Assembly: GCA_031976395.1 (NCBI GenBank)
Contig: DALYLJ010000077.1
Span: 1 to 14,783, forward strand
DNA: 14,783 nucleotides
Direction of reading: 5' to 3'
Origin: UBA11164 sp002420085
Lineage (GTDB): Bacteria > Pseudomonadota > Gammaproteobacteria > Xanthomonadales > Xanthomonadaceae
Each line of letters begins with the position of its first letter. Position 1 is the stretch's first letter. The notes beneath the pieces were generated by a model that worked only from the letters and a program-made list of their open reading frames with translations, had not been told where the DNA came from and ran no database searches. This document shows, piece by piece, positions 8,044 through 14,783 of the stretch. A program made the position numbers and the translations under genes.

Positions 8044-8077
8044 GCCCGATGTCGGCGATCGCTGGCGCCTGCCGCGC

Positions 8078-10555
8078 TCAACCGGCGCGCAGGGTGAGGG
8101 CCGGGGGTACGCGCAGGATCCGGCGCGTGCCGAGCCAGCCGGCGAGCATCGCCAACACGGTGCCGACACCGGCGCCCAGCGCCAGTTCTGGCCAGGGTTG
8201 ATCGAGACCGATGTCGAACGCCTCTCGGGCCAGCAGCCAGCCGGCGATCAGTGCGCCGGCCACCGCCAGGGCGGCGGCGACACCACCCAGGGCGGCAAAT
8301 TCGACCAGGACGGCGGTCCGGAGCTGATCACGGCGGGCACCGAGGGTGCGCAGCACCGCGCTGTCGTAGCGGCGCTCGGCAGCACTCGCCTGCAAGGCCG
8401 CCATCAGCACCAGCAGGCCAGCGGCCAGACTGAAGCCGAGCACGATCCGCACCGCCGCCGACACCCGGTCGACCACCTCGCGAATCCGACTGAGGATGGC
8501 ATCGACATCCAGCAACGAGATGTTCGGAAAGGTTCGGCTCAAGGCTGCCAGTTCGGCATCCTGTCCGGGCGGCAGGTGGAAGCTGGAAATCAGATTGTGT
8601 GGCGCATCGCCGATCGCGGCGCTGTTGAGCAGCACGAAGAAATTGACCCGGAATGAGTCCCAGTCGGCCTTGCGGATCGAGGTCACCCGCGCCTCGATGT
8701 CGCGTTCGCCGATCCGGATGCTCAGGCGGTCGCCCACGGTCAGGCCGAAGCGCTCGGCCCAGCCGGCCTCGATCGAGGCTTCCGGCTCGGTCGAATCGGG
8801 TTGCCAGTAGCGCCCCGCGATGAGGCGGTTGGCCGGTGGGAAATCGCTGCGCCAGCTCAGGTTGAGCGGGCGGTCGCCGTCGCCGCTGCCGTTCCAGCCG
8901 TCACGACGGGTTGGTGGTTGGCCATTGATCGCGGTCAGGCGTGCGGTCGCGAACGGCTCCAGGCGGGGATCGGCCACGGCCATGGCAGCGAGTGCGTCGC
9001 GCACTGCCTCGGCCTGGGCCGACTGGACATTGAGCAGGAAATAGTTCGGGGTGTCCTCGGGCATCTGACCACGCCATTGCGCCAGCAGGGCCGGGGCGGT
9101 GGCCGACAGCAGGAGCAGGGCGCACAGCGACAGCGACAGCCCGACCAATTGCACCACGCTCAATCCCCGGCGCCGAGCCAGGGCGGAAAAGCCCAGTCGC
9201 CAGGCGCCGCGCAGGCGCGACTGCACGCGACGCAGCAGGCCGAGCAGGGCCGCGCCCCCGAGCGCAGCCGCCAGCGCCAATGTGGTCAGGGTGCCGAGCA
9301 CGATCGCCGCCAGGCGGACGTCGCGCACGGCAACCACGGTCAGCACGGCGGTCGCCGCCAGCGCCGCGACATAGACCAGGGCCGACAGCGGCGGCAGCGG
9401 CGCAAAGCCGCGATTGAGCACCCGCATCGGTGGCACGTCGCGCAGGCGCAGCAGCGGCGGCAGGCCGAAACCGAGCAACAGGATCAAACCGATTCCGGCA
9501 CCGGCCAGGGCCGGTCGGGCCTGTGGCAGCGGCAACTGTTCCGGCACCAGGCTGCCCAGGGCATGGACCAGACCGGCCTGGGTTGCCAGCCCGAGCCCAA
9601 GCCCGATCAGGCAGGCCGGCACCGCCAGCAACAGCAGTTGCAGGGTCAGGGCCGACAGCACTCGGGTCTGGGCTGCTCCCAGGCAGCGCAGCACCGCGAC
9701 CTGATCGACCCGAGCCAGGGCGAAGCGGTTGGCGGCCAGTGCGGTCGCCACGCCGGCCAGCAGCACCGCCAACAGGGCTGCCAGCGACAGGAAGCGCTGG
9801 GCGCGATCGAATGCCCGGCGGACCTGCTGCTGGCTGGTTTCGATACTGATCGGCCGCAGTCCATCGGTCTGTCCGGCGATCGCCGTCCGGAATGTCGCCA
9901 CGGCGGCACTCGGTCCGGCCACCATCAGCCGGTAGGAGGCGCGACTGCCTGGCCCGAGCATGTCACTGGCTTCCAGATCGGCCAGGTTCAGCAGCAGCCG
10001 AGGCGCGAGTTGGAACAGATCGGAGCCGGAATCTGGCTCGCGGTGCAGGCGATGAGTGACGATCAGGGTCCGGTCGCCGAATTCGATCGCATCACCCGGG
10101 GTCAGACCGAGCGCGGTCAACAGCCGGGCATCGGCATAGGCCGTGCCGGGCGCCGGAGCCGGTCCGGGAGCCCGTTCGAGGCCGGCCAGATCGGGGCCGA
10201 TCTCCAGGCTGCCGCGCAGCGGATAGTCGGTCGCGACCGCCTTGATCTCGGCCAACTGGCTGCGATCCCCGGCAAACACCACGCTCGGGAACTCGATCAT
10301 CCGGACCGTCGCCAGTCCGAGCGCGCGCGCCCGATCCTCGATCGCAGCATCGATCGGCCGGCGGCCGGCCAGGCCGAAGTCGCCGCCGATCAATTCGGCG
10401 GCATTGCTGGCGATCGCCTCGGTGACCCGATTGACCAGGGTGCCGACCGCCGTCATCACGGTCACCGCCAGCACCAGGGCCAGAGCCAGGGTCGCCAGCT
10501 CGCCACTGCGCAGTTCCCGGCGCAGGGCACGGATGGCATGGCGCAGCGGCCTCAT
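8078..10555 (-). CDS. ybbP: FtsX-like ABC transporter permease YbbP
   Basis: The permease half of the YbbA-YbbP ABC system, 825 residues against about 804 in E. coli. Segments matching what I recall of E. coli YbbP include REPDSGSDLFQLAPRLLLNL, TPNYFLLNVQ, RLTAINGQP, SIRKADWDSFRVNFF and FPNISLLD. The topology fits: one helix at about 20-40, a first periplasmic domain, an FtsX-type four-helix block from about 255, more helices to about 500, a second periplasmic domain, and a final FtsX block with three helices near the C-terminus. As a MacB/LolC-like protein it should couple ATP hydrolysis to movements in the periplasm, not to classical transport through the membrane. Its start overlaps the ybbA stop by 4 nt (10552-10555), so the two are co-translated. 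With TesA next door it likely handles hydrophobic ester substrates from the membrane. Confidence 0.93.
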   Translation of the reverse strand: MRPLRHAIRALRRELRSGELATLALALVLAVTVMTAVGTLVNRVTEAIASNAAELIGGDFGLAGRRPIDAAIEDRARALGLATVRMIEFPSVVFAGDRSQLAEIKAVATDYPLRGSLEIGPDLAGLERAPGPAPAPGTAYADARLLTALGLTPGDAIEFGDRTLIVTHRLHREPDSGSDLFQLAPRLLLNLADLEASDMLGPGSRASYRLMVAGPSAAVATFRTAIAGQTDGLRPISIETSQQQVRRAFDRAQRFLSLAALLAVLLAGVATALAANRFALARVDQVAVLRCLGAAQTRVLSALTLQLLLLAVPACLIGLGLGLATQAGLVHALGSLVPEQLPLPQARPALAGAGIGLILLLGFGLPPLLRLRDVPPMRVLNRGFAPLPPLSALVYVAALAATAVLTVVAVRDVRLAAIVLGTLTTLALAAALGGAALLGLLRRVQSRLRGAWRLGFSALARRRGLSVVQLVGLSLSLCALLLLSATAPALLAQWRGQMPEDTPNYFLLNVQSAQAEAVRDALAAMAVADPRLEPFATARLTAINGQPPTRRDGWNGSGDGDRPLNLSWRSDFPPANRLIAGRYWQPDSTEPEASIEAGWAERFGLTVGDRLSIRIGERDIEARVTSIRKADWDSFRVNFFVLLNSAAIGDAPHNLISSFHLPPGQDAELAALSRTFPNISLLDVDAILSRIREVVDRVSAAVRIVLGFSLAAGLLVLMAALQASAAERRYDSAVLRTLGARRDQLRTAVLVEFAALGGVAAALAVAGALIAGWLLAREAFDIGLDQPWPELALGAGVGTVLAMLAGWLGTRRILRVPPALTLRAG

Positions 10556-11259
10556 GCCGGAACCGCCGTCCGAATCGGAGCCGCATCCTCGAACAGGCGC
10601 CCCTCGCGCAGACGCAGCAGACGATGGCAGCGGCGTCCGAGAGCCTGGTCATGGGTGACCAGCACCAGGGTCGTGCCGTGTTCGCGGTTGAGCGCGAACA
10701 GCCGTTCGCTGATCTGCCCGCCGGTGGCCTGGTCGAGGTTGCCGGTCGGCTCATCGGCGAACAGGATTCGCGGCCGGGTCACGAATGCCCGTGCCAGTGC
10801 CACCCGCTGCTGCTCGCCGCCGGAAAGCTGGCGCGGATAGTGCCGGCGGCGGGCATCCAGGCCGACCGCAGCGAGCACCTCGCGGACCCGCGCCGGATCG
10901 TCACGACCGGCCAGCTCCAACGGCAGGCCGACGTTCTCCTCGGCGGTCAGTGACGGCAGCAGATGGAAACTCTGGAACACGAAGCCGACCAGGCGCGCAC
11001 GCAGGGCGGCACGGGCTTCCTCGTCGAGTCGGGTCAAGTCCTGGCCGGCCAGATGGATGCGACCGGTACTCGGCAGATCCAGGCCGGCCAACAGGCCGAG
11101 CAGGGTGGTCTTGCCGCTGCCGGAGGCCCCGAGGATCGCCACCGACTCGCCGGGATTCACTTCCAGTCGCAGATCGTCGAGTATGGTGATCGTGCCTTCC
11201 GGCCCGACCACCGACTTGCCCAGACCTTCCGCACTGATGATGCTCGTGTTCCGCCGCAT
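10552..11259 (-). CDS. ybbA: ABC transporter ATP-binding protein YbbA
   Basis: The ATPase of the YbbA-YbbP system, LolD/MacB-type. With the start used here it has 235 residues (E. coli about 228). Motifs are Walker A GASGSGKT (44-51), Q-loop Gln96 in GFVFQSFHLLPSL, signature LSGGEQ (145-150), Walker B ILFADE (165-170) followed by PTGNLD, and the switch histidine His203 in VTHD. The start is uncertain. MRRNTS at 11259 aligns best with the E. coli N-terminus and stays clear of tesA, but its GGAG is only 3 nt upstream. An in-frame ATG at 11298 has AGGA 7 nt upstream and adds 13 residues (MPEDMSAEPMPEQ), but it would overlap the tesA start. The frame stays open to 11757, antisense to tesA; that extension is not credible. 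Confidence 0.93.
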   Translation of the reverse strand: MRRNTSIISAEGLGKSVVGPEGTITILDDLRLEVNPGESVAILGASGSGKTTLLGLLAGLDLPSTGRIHLAGQDLTRLDEEARAALRARLVGFVFQSFHLLPSLTAEENVGLPLELAGRDDPARVREVLAAVGLDARRRHYPRQLSGGEQQRVALARAFVTRPRILFADEPTGNLDQATGGQISERLFALNREHGTTLVLVTHDQALGRRCHRLLRLREGRLFEDAAPIRTAVPA

Positions 11260-11284
11260 TTGCTCCGGCATGGGTTCCGCTGAC

Positions 11285-11959
11285 ATGTCCTCTGGCATTG
11301 CCTTGTCCTGTGTCCTGTGGGTGGTGGCGACGCTCTCGCCCGGCCTAGTTCGCGCCGAACTCGCCAGTCCGGCTCCTGGGCCGATCTCTGGACCGACCCC
11401 GGCGCAGATCGCCGGACCGATCCTGGTGCTCGGCGACAGCCTGAGCGCCGCACACAATCTACCGGCATCACGCGGCTGGGTCGCCCTGCTGGAGGATCGC
11501 CTGCGACGGCACGCACAGCCAGCGCCGAAAGTCATCAATGCCAGCATCAGCGGCGAAACCAGTGCCGGCGGGCGGTCACGGCTGCCGGCACTGTTGAGCG
11601 AACATCGACCGGCACTGGTGATCATCGAACTGGGCGGCAATGATGGTCTGCGCGGCCTGCCACCGGCCCAGTTGCGCGAAAACCTCGATGCCATGATCGC
11701 AGCCAGCCGTGAAGCCGGCGCCAAGGTGCTGTTGATCGGCATCGACGTTCCGCCCAATTATGGCCCGGCCTATCGGCGGCGCTTCACAGCCGTCTTCCAC
11801 GAGCTGGCCGAGCACTGGCAGGTGCCGCTGCTGCCGTTTCTGCTGGATGGTGTCGCCTTGAATCCCGACCTGATGCAGGCCGACGGCATCCATCCGACCG
11901 CCGAGGCCCAGCCGATCCTGCTCGACTCCGTCTGGTCTGTCCTGGAGCCCTTGCTGTAG
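11285..11959 (+). CDS. tesA: Periplasmic GDSL-family thioesterase I / lysophospholipase L1
   Basis: An SGNH hydrolase of the TesA family (multifunctional acyl-CoA thioesterase, arylesterase and lysophospholipase in E. coli), 224 residues here. Block I is GDSLSA with catalytic Ser52. The oxyanion residues are Gly90 in NASISGETS and Asn119 in ELGGNDGLRG. The catalytic Asp200 and His203 lie in DGIHP. The N-terminus is a signal peptide with core GIALSCVLWVVATL and probable cleavage after VRA (about residue 24), followed by a Pro/Ala-rich linker longer than in E. coli. The ATG at 11285 gives the shortest signal peptide but has no basic n-region and no clear Shine-Dalgarno. In-frame ATGs at 11270, 11240 and 11237 are alternatives, the last two including an RR pair, but they would overlap ybbA. 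The divergent pairing with ybbA-ybbP matches E. coli and supports a joint function. Confidence 0.93.
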   Translation: MSSGIALSCVLWVVATLSPGLVRAELASPAPGPISGPTPAQIAGPILVLGDSLSAAHNLPASRGWVALLEDRLRRHAQPAPKVINASISGETSAGGRSRLPALLSEHRPALVIIELGGNDGLRGLPPAQLRENLDAMIAASREAGAKVLLIGIDVPPNYGPAYRRRFTAVFHELAEHWQVPLLPFLLDGVALNPDLMQADGIHPTAEAQPILLDSVWSVLEPLL

Positions 11960-11997
11960 GCGCCGGCTGCCGTGGCTGCGGTTCGGCGCGGACAGGC

Positions 11998-12006
11998 TGC
12001 TAGAAT
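11998..12006 (+). promoter_or_regulatory. Extended -10 promoter element for algH, predicting a leaderless transcript
   Basis: TGCTAGAAT fits the sigma-70 extended -10 (TGn plus TATAAT, with five of six hexamer bases matching). No good -35 is visible 16-18 nt upstream, which is usual when an extended -10 is present. The expected +1, about 7 nt after the hexamer, falls on or next to the A of the algH ATG at 12013. No Shine-Dalgarno lies between the element and the ATG. An imperfectly supported inverted repeat, GCGCCG (11960-11965) with CGGCGC (11984-11989), lies just upstream after tesA. It has no T-tract, so I do not call it a terminator. Confidence 0.6.
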
Positions 12007-12012
12007 TGCGCC

Positions 12013-12576
12013 ATGCTGGAACGGGCCTCTCTCACCGGACAACTCCTGATCGCCATGCCGGCGCTGGCGGACCCGAATTTTTCCCACTCGGTGGTGCTGG
12101 TCTGCAAGCACGATGCGAATGGCGCGGTCGGTCTGGTGATCAACCGGCCGTCCGATTTCACCCTGGGACAGGTGCTGGAGCAGATGGAGATCGCCTGCGA
12201 CGACCCGCAACTGCACGGCAATCCAGTGTTGATCGGTGGCCCGGTCGGAACCGAGCAGGGCTTCGTGCTGCACGACGACGGTTCCGCCTGGGCGGCCAGC
12301 CTGGCGATCGGACGTGGCCTGGTGCTGACCAGCTCACGCGATGTCCTGGAAGCGATGGCGCGTGGCCAGGGGCCTGAGCGTGCGCTGTTTGCGCTCGGCT
12401 ATGCCGGTTGGGGCGAGGGGCAGTTGGAAGCCGAACTGCTGGCCAATTCCTGGCTGACCGTCGATGCCGACGCCGAACTGCTCTACCTGCTGCCCCATCC
12501 ACGGCGTTGGCGCGCGGCCGCCGCCCGTCTGGGTGTCGATCCCGACCGCCTCGCCGACTACAGCGGGCGGGCCTGA
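12013..12576 (+). CDS. algH: YqgE/AlgH family protein (UPF0301)
   Basis: A 187-residue cytoplasmic protein of the YqgE/AlgH family. In Pseudomonas, algH is linked to regulation of alginate and other virulence traits; the biochemical activity is not settled. Conserved blocks are LLIAMPALADPNFSHSVVLV (11-30), HDANGAVGLVINRP (33-46), GGPV (75-78) with GFVLH, TSSRDVLE (106-113), GYAGWGEGQLE (129-139) and NSWL (145-148). Length matches E. coli YqgE (about 187). The ATG at 12013 is chosen because it gives the family N-terminus, and an extended -10 immediately upstream implies that translation begins at or near the mRNA 5' end. It is followed without a gap by ruvX (TGA then ATG), the order common in gammaproteobacteria. 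Confidence 0.95.
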   Translation: MLERASLTGQLLIAMPALADPNFSHSVVLVCKHDANGAVGLVINRPSDFTLGQVLEQMEIACDDPQLHGNPVLIGGPVGTEQGFVLHDDGSAWAASLAIGRGLVLTSSRDVLEAMARGQGPERALFALGYAGWGEGQLEAELLANSWLTVDADAELLYLLPHPRRWRAAAARLGVDPDRLADYSGRA

Positions 12577-13068
12577 ATGGTCGATCGCCAGCCGCGACCC
12601 GATGGCACGATCCTCGCTTTCGATGTCGGTGGCCGTCGAATCGGTGTCGCGGTCGGCAACACGATTTCCGGTGATGCTCGCGATGTCGCGGTGGTCAGGA
12701 TGACCTCGGACGTTCCCGACTGGCCGGCAATAGATCACCTGATGCGCGATTGGCTGCCGTGCGCGCTGGTGGTCGGCGACCCGCGCGAATTGCAGGACGA
12801 GACCGCCATGCCGCCGTCGCGCGCCCGTGCGCGCCGGTTTGCCCAGCGTCTGGTTGCACGCTACCCGCAGGCGCCGTTGTGGCTGATCGATGAGCGCCGG
12901 ACCTCGATCGAAGCCGCACGCCGGTTCGCCGATGGCCGCGCCGCCGGCACCCGGCGCCGCCATCAGGCCGAACGACTGGATGCTCTGGCCGCCGCGATCA
13001 TCCTCGAACGCTGGCTGCGCGCCCCGGAGCAGGGCGAGCCCTGGCGGCCCGAGCTTGCCGTCCCCTGA
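12577..13068 (+). CDS. ruvX: YqgF/RuvX family RNase H-fold nuclease (pre-16S rRNA processing)
   Basis: A 163-residue YqgF/RuvX protein, implicated in maturation of the 16S rRNA 5' end and once proposed as a Holliday-junction resolvase. The RNase H-like catalytic acids appear intact: Asp16 in LAFDVGGRRIGVAVGN, Asp105/Glu106 in IDERRTSIEA, and Asp135 in LDALAAAIILERWL. The usual VGLPxxxDG block is changed to VVGDPREL (65-72), with the following DG lost. The protein is also longer at the C-terminus than E. coli YqgF (about 138 residues). The start codon directly follows the algH stop, and no strong Shine-Dalgarno is seen, so it is probably translated by coupling. The gene pair is diagnostic; the motif change may be lineage-specific. 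Confidence 0.93.
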   Translation: MVDRQPRPDGTILAFDVGGRRIGVAVGNTISGDARDVAVVRMTSDVPDWPAIDHLMRDWLPCALVVGDPRELQDETAMPPSRARARRFAQRLVARYPQAPLWLIDERRTSIEAARRFADGRAAGTRRRHQAERLDALAAAIILERWLRAPEQGEPWRPELAVP

Positions 13069-13089
13069 GCATCACTGCGAGTTCCTGCC

Positions 13090-14022
13090 ATGCCCTGGGC
13101 ACCGAAACCACGCACCCTGTTGAGCCTCGACAGCCTGCCCGGCGAACAGATCACCGACCTGCTCGATCGGGCCGAACGGCTGTCCAGTCTGGCACCGTCG
13201 GCGCGTCGCGAGCGACTGGCCGGTCGAACCCTGGCGACGGTGTTCTTCGAGCCCTCGACCCGCACCCGGATCAGCTTCCAGTTGGCCGCCCGCAGGCTTG
13301 GCATGGATGCGGTCGATCTCGATATCGGCACGGCTTCCACCAGCAAGGGCGAGACCGACAGCGACACCCTGCGGACCCTGGCCGCGATGGGCGTGGATGT
13401 GTTCGTCGTGCGCCATCGACGCGACGGCGCACTGGCCGAGTTGGCCGACTGCCTGCCACCGGGTGTGGCCCTGGTCAGCGCCGGTGAAGGACGCAGTCAG
13501 CACCCGACTCAGGGATTGCTCGACATGCTCACCCTGCGTCAGGCCAAGGGCCGCGATTTTTCCCGGCTGACCGTCACCATCACCGGCGACATCCGACACA
13601 GCCGGGTCGCCCGTTCCGATCTGCATGCCCTGCATCGCCTCGGCTGTCGCACCATCCGGTTGTGCGCACCACCGACCCTGCTGCCCGACCCGGACGAATT
13701 TCCCGAGTGTCAGCGCTTCGAGGACTTCGACCGCGCCGTGGTCGGTGCCGACGCCCTGTTCATGCTGCGCCTCCAGCGCGAGCGCATGACCGAGGGCCTG
13801 GTGCCCTCGGTCGAGCACTATTTCCGCGACTACGGTCTGAATGCCGCCCGCCTGGCGCGCGCCGCCCCGGACGCCGTGGTCATGCATCCGGGACCGATCA
13901 ATCGTGGCGTCGAGATCGCCGACGAGATCGCCGATGGCCCGCAGGCGGTGATCCTCGACCAGGTCCGCAACGGCGTCGCGGTGCGCATGGCGGTGCTGGA
14001 GTGGGTGCTGGGCCGGGAGTAG
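13090..14022 (+). CDS. pyrB: Aspartate carbamoyltransferase catalytic subunit
   Basis: Catalyses carbamoyl phosphate plus L-aspartate to N-carbamoyl-L-aspartate, the committed step of pyrimidine synthesis, in the cytoplasm. At 310 residues it is full length. The carbamoyl-phosphate site is STRTR (56-60) in FFEPSTRTRISF. The 80s loop has SKGE (85-88), then DTLRTLAAMGVDVFVVRH, HPTQ (138-141), GDIRHSRVARS (166-176), MLRLQRERM (225-233) and HPGPINRG (266-273). The start at 13090 is 21 nt after the ruvX stop and lacks a strong Shine-Dalgarno. I see no pyrR-type binding leader, no pyrI and no pyrC nearby, whereas Pseudomonas has pyrR-pyrB-pyrC and relatives often keep pyrC next. The enzyme may rely on pyrC elsewhere in the genome. 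Confidence 0.96.
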   Translation: MPWAPKPRTLLSLDSLPGEQITDLLDRAERLSSLAPSARRERLAGRTLATVFFEPSTRTRISFQLAARRLGMDAVDLDIGTASTSKGETDSDTLRTLAAMGVDVFVVRHRRDGALAELADCLPPGVALVSAGEGRSQHPTQGLLDMLTLRQAKGRDFSRLTVTITGDIRHSRVARSDLHALHRLGCRTIRLCAPPTLLPDPDEFPECQRFEDFDRAVVGADALFMLRLQRERMTEGLVPSVEHYFRDYGLNAARLARAAPDAVVMHPGPINRGVEIADEIADGPQAVILDQVRNGVAVRMAVLEWVLGRE

Positions 14023-14277
14023 GCAATCGCGACGGGGTACGCCGATCATGTCTGCGTCGGATACCCGCATCGGCGCTCACCTCATCACGTACATCCTGTT
14101 GATATGTCCTGTGCGGAACACGGCGCCATCGGCGGAATAGAGAGGCATGGCCTTGTTCATGACACGGTGGAATCAGGATAAGACTCGATGTCCATCAATG
14201 CGGTCACGAGCCGTAACTGACGACGTAACCGCGACTGCCTGATCATCCGCAACACATCGCGTCGCGCGGATACCAAC
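14023..14277. other. 255-bp intergenic spacer of lower GC
   Basis: No convincing gene lies here. GC falls well below the flanks: by hand count 31 of 60 at 14161-14220. Just after pyrB is a 7-bp inverted repeat, CGCCGAT (14040-14046) and ATCGGCG (14069-14075), with a 22-nt loop and no T-tract, so it is at best a weak terminator. A promoter for the next gene could be TTGTTC (14153-14158) with GATAAG (14177-14182) at 18-nt spacing, but the match is poor. Two overlapping short frames exist, 14048-14140 (+) and 14077-14160 (-), neither with a Shine-Dalgarno. The segments 14044-14075 and 14101-14134 look like diverged direct copies of each other. Confidence 0.6.
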
Positions 14278-14783
14278 ATGTCGCTTCAAGTCAGGCAAAT
14301 CAACAAGCGTTTCGGCGAACGTCCGGTCGTGCAGGACGTTTCATTCGAGGTCGCAGATGGCGAACTGGTGGCGCTGCTTGGCCCGAGCGGCAGCGGCAAG
14401 AGCACCATCCTTCGCATCGTCGCGGGGCTGACTCCCTGCGACAGCGGCATCGTCCAGGTCGATGGCGAAGAAGTCACCGACCAGCCCCCGCAGGAGCGCG
14501 ATCTGGGTTTCGTGTTCCAGAACTACGCGCTGTTCGAGCACATGACCGTGGCGGACAACATCGAGTTCGCACTGCGGGTGCGGGGTGTCGACCGCGTCGA
14601 CCGTGCGCGGCGCCGTGATGAGTTGCTCGAACAGGTTGGACTCGGCGGCAGCGCACGCAAGTACCCTGGCCAACTGAGCGGCGGCCAGCGTCAGCGGACC
14701 GCTTTGGCACGCGCGCTCGCCCATCGACCGCGACTGCTGCTGCTTGATGAGCCGTTCGGCGCATTGGACGCACAAATCCGTCA
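14278..14783 (+). CDS. ABC transporter ATP-binding protein, CysA/PotA/UgpC type (3' truncated by window edge)
   Basis: An import-type ABC ATPase whose first 168 codons are in the window; it continues past the right edge. Motifs are Walker A GPSGSGKS (35-42), Q-loop Gln81 in GFVFQNYALFEHMTV, signature LSGGQ (133-137), Walker B LLLLDE (153-158) and D-loop GALD (161-164). The wording around the Q-loop and PFGALDAQIR resembles CysA, PotA and molybdate-type ATPases, so the substrate could be sulfate, an anion or a polyamine. The C-terminal regulatory domain that would help decide is outside the window. The ATG at 14278 has only a weak GGA upstream. Its early codons (CTT, CAA, AGG, TCA, GCA) are less G/C-biased at the third position than pyrB, which hints at a different history. 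Family is certain; substrate is not. Confidence 0.93.
   Translation, partial: MSLQVRQINKRFGERPVVQDVSFEVADGELVALLGPSGSGKSTILRIVAGLTPCDSGIVQVDGEEVTDQPPQERDLGFVFQNYALFEHMTVADNIEFALRVRGVDRVDRARRRDELLEQVGLGGSARKYPGQLSGGQRQRTALARALAHRPRLLLLDEPFGALDAQIR

Noticed and set aside
8801..10840. A 679-codon open frame antisense to ybbP and ybbA
   Set aside because: Gln/Arg/Gly-rich composition with no recognisable domain; ybbP and ybbA on the minus strand match known proteins along their full length.
11299..11757. N-terminal extension of ybbA to 11757
   Set aside because: The extension is antisense to tesA and low in recognisable features; ybbA family proteins begin near 11259.
14040..14075. Rho-independent terminator after pyrB
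   Set aside because: Only a 7-bp stem with a 22-nt loop and no following T-run.

Overview
This is a GC-rich (roughly two-thirds G+C, strong G/C bias at third codon positions), densely coding stretch of a gammaproteobacterial chromosome. Three gene neighbourhoods point to Gammaproteobacteria: tesA divergent from ybbA-ybbP, then algH(yqgE)-ruvX-pyrB. The short non-coding start of the window resembles dispersed repeats I associate with Xanthomonadales/Lysobacterales or pseudomonads. That finer placement is a weak inference.

Layout. (1) Positions 1-239 are non-coding and hold a degenerate 36-bp tandem repeat. (2) Positions 240-8043 form one plus-strand operon: a MoxR AAA+ ATPase, a DUF58 protein with a von Willebrand-like DxSxS motif, a BatA-type membrane protein, a large DUF4175-type membrane protein with a His/Asp-rich loop, and a second membrane protein with a glutamine-amidotransferase-like fold. 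The last three junctions are ATGA overlaps. A 26-codon small ORF with a good Shine-Dalgarno may link moxR to the DUF58 gene through a fourth ATGA overlap. (3) On the minus strand, ybbA-ybbP (MacB/LolCDE-type ABC ATPase and FtsX-like permease) converge on that operon across only 34 bp. (4) tesA, a periplasmic GDSL thioesterase/lysophospholipase, is divergent from ybbA and almost overlaps it. (5) algH, ruvX and pyrB follow on the plus strand. A strong extended -10 lies so close to the algH ATG that a leaderless mRNA is predicted. (6) A 255-bp spacer of lower GC separates pyrB from an ABC ATPase of the CysA/PotA/UgpC type that runs off the right edge. pyrC, often next to pyrB in this context, is absent.

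How they work together. The MoxR-DUF58-BatA-DUF4175-GATase-like set is a recurrent but poorly characterised envelope-linked system, best read as an AAA+ chaperone acting with vWA-like and membrane partners. Its substrate cannot be read from the sequence. YbbA, YbbP and TesA most likely form one periplasmic lipid/ester-handling machine. PyrB makes carbamoyl-aspartate for pyrimidines, and RuvX acts in rRNA maturation. The most interesting material is the first operon (with its small ORF and His-rich loop), the leading repeat, the predicted leaderless algH start and the atypical spacer after pyrB.
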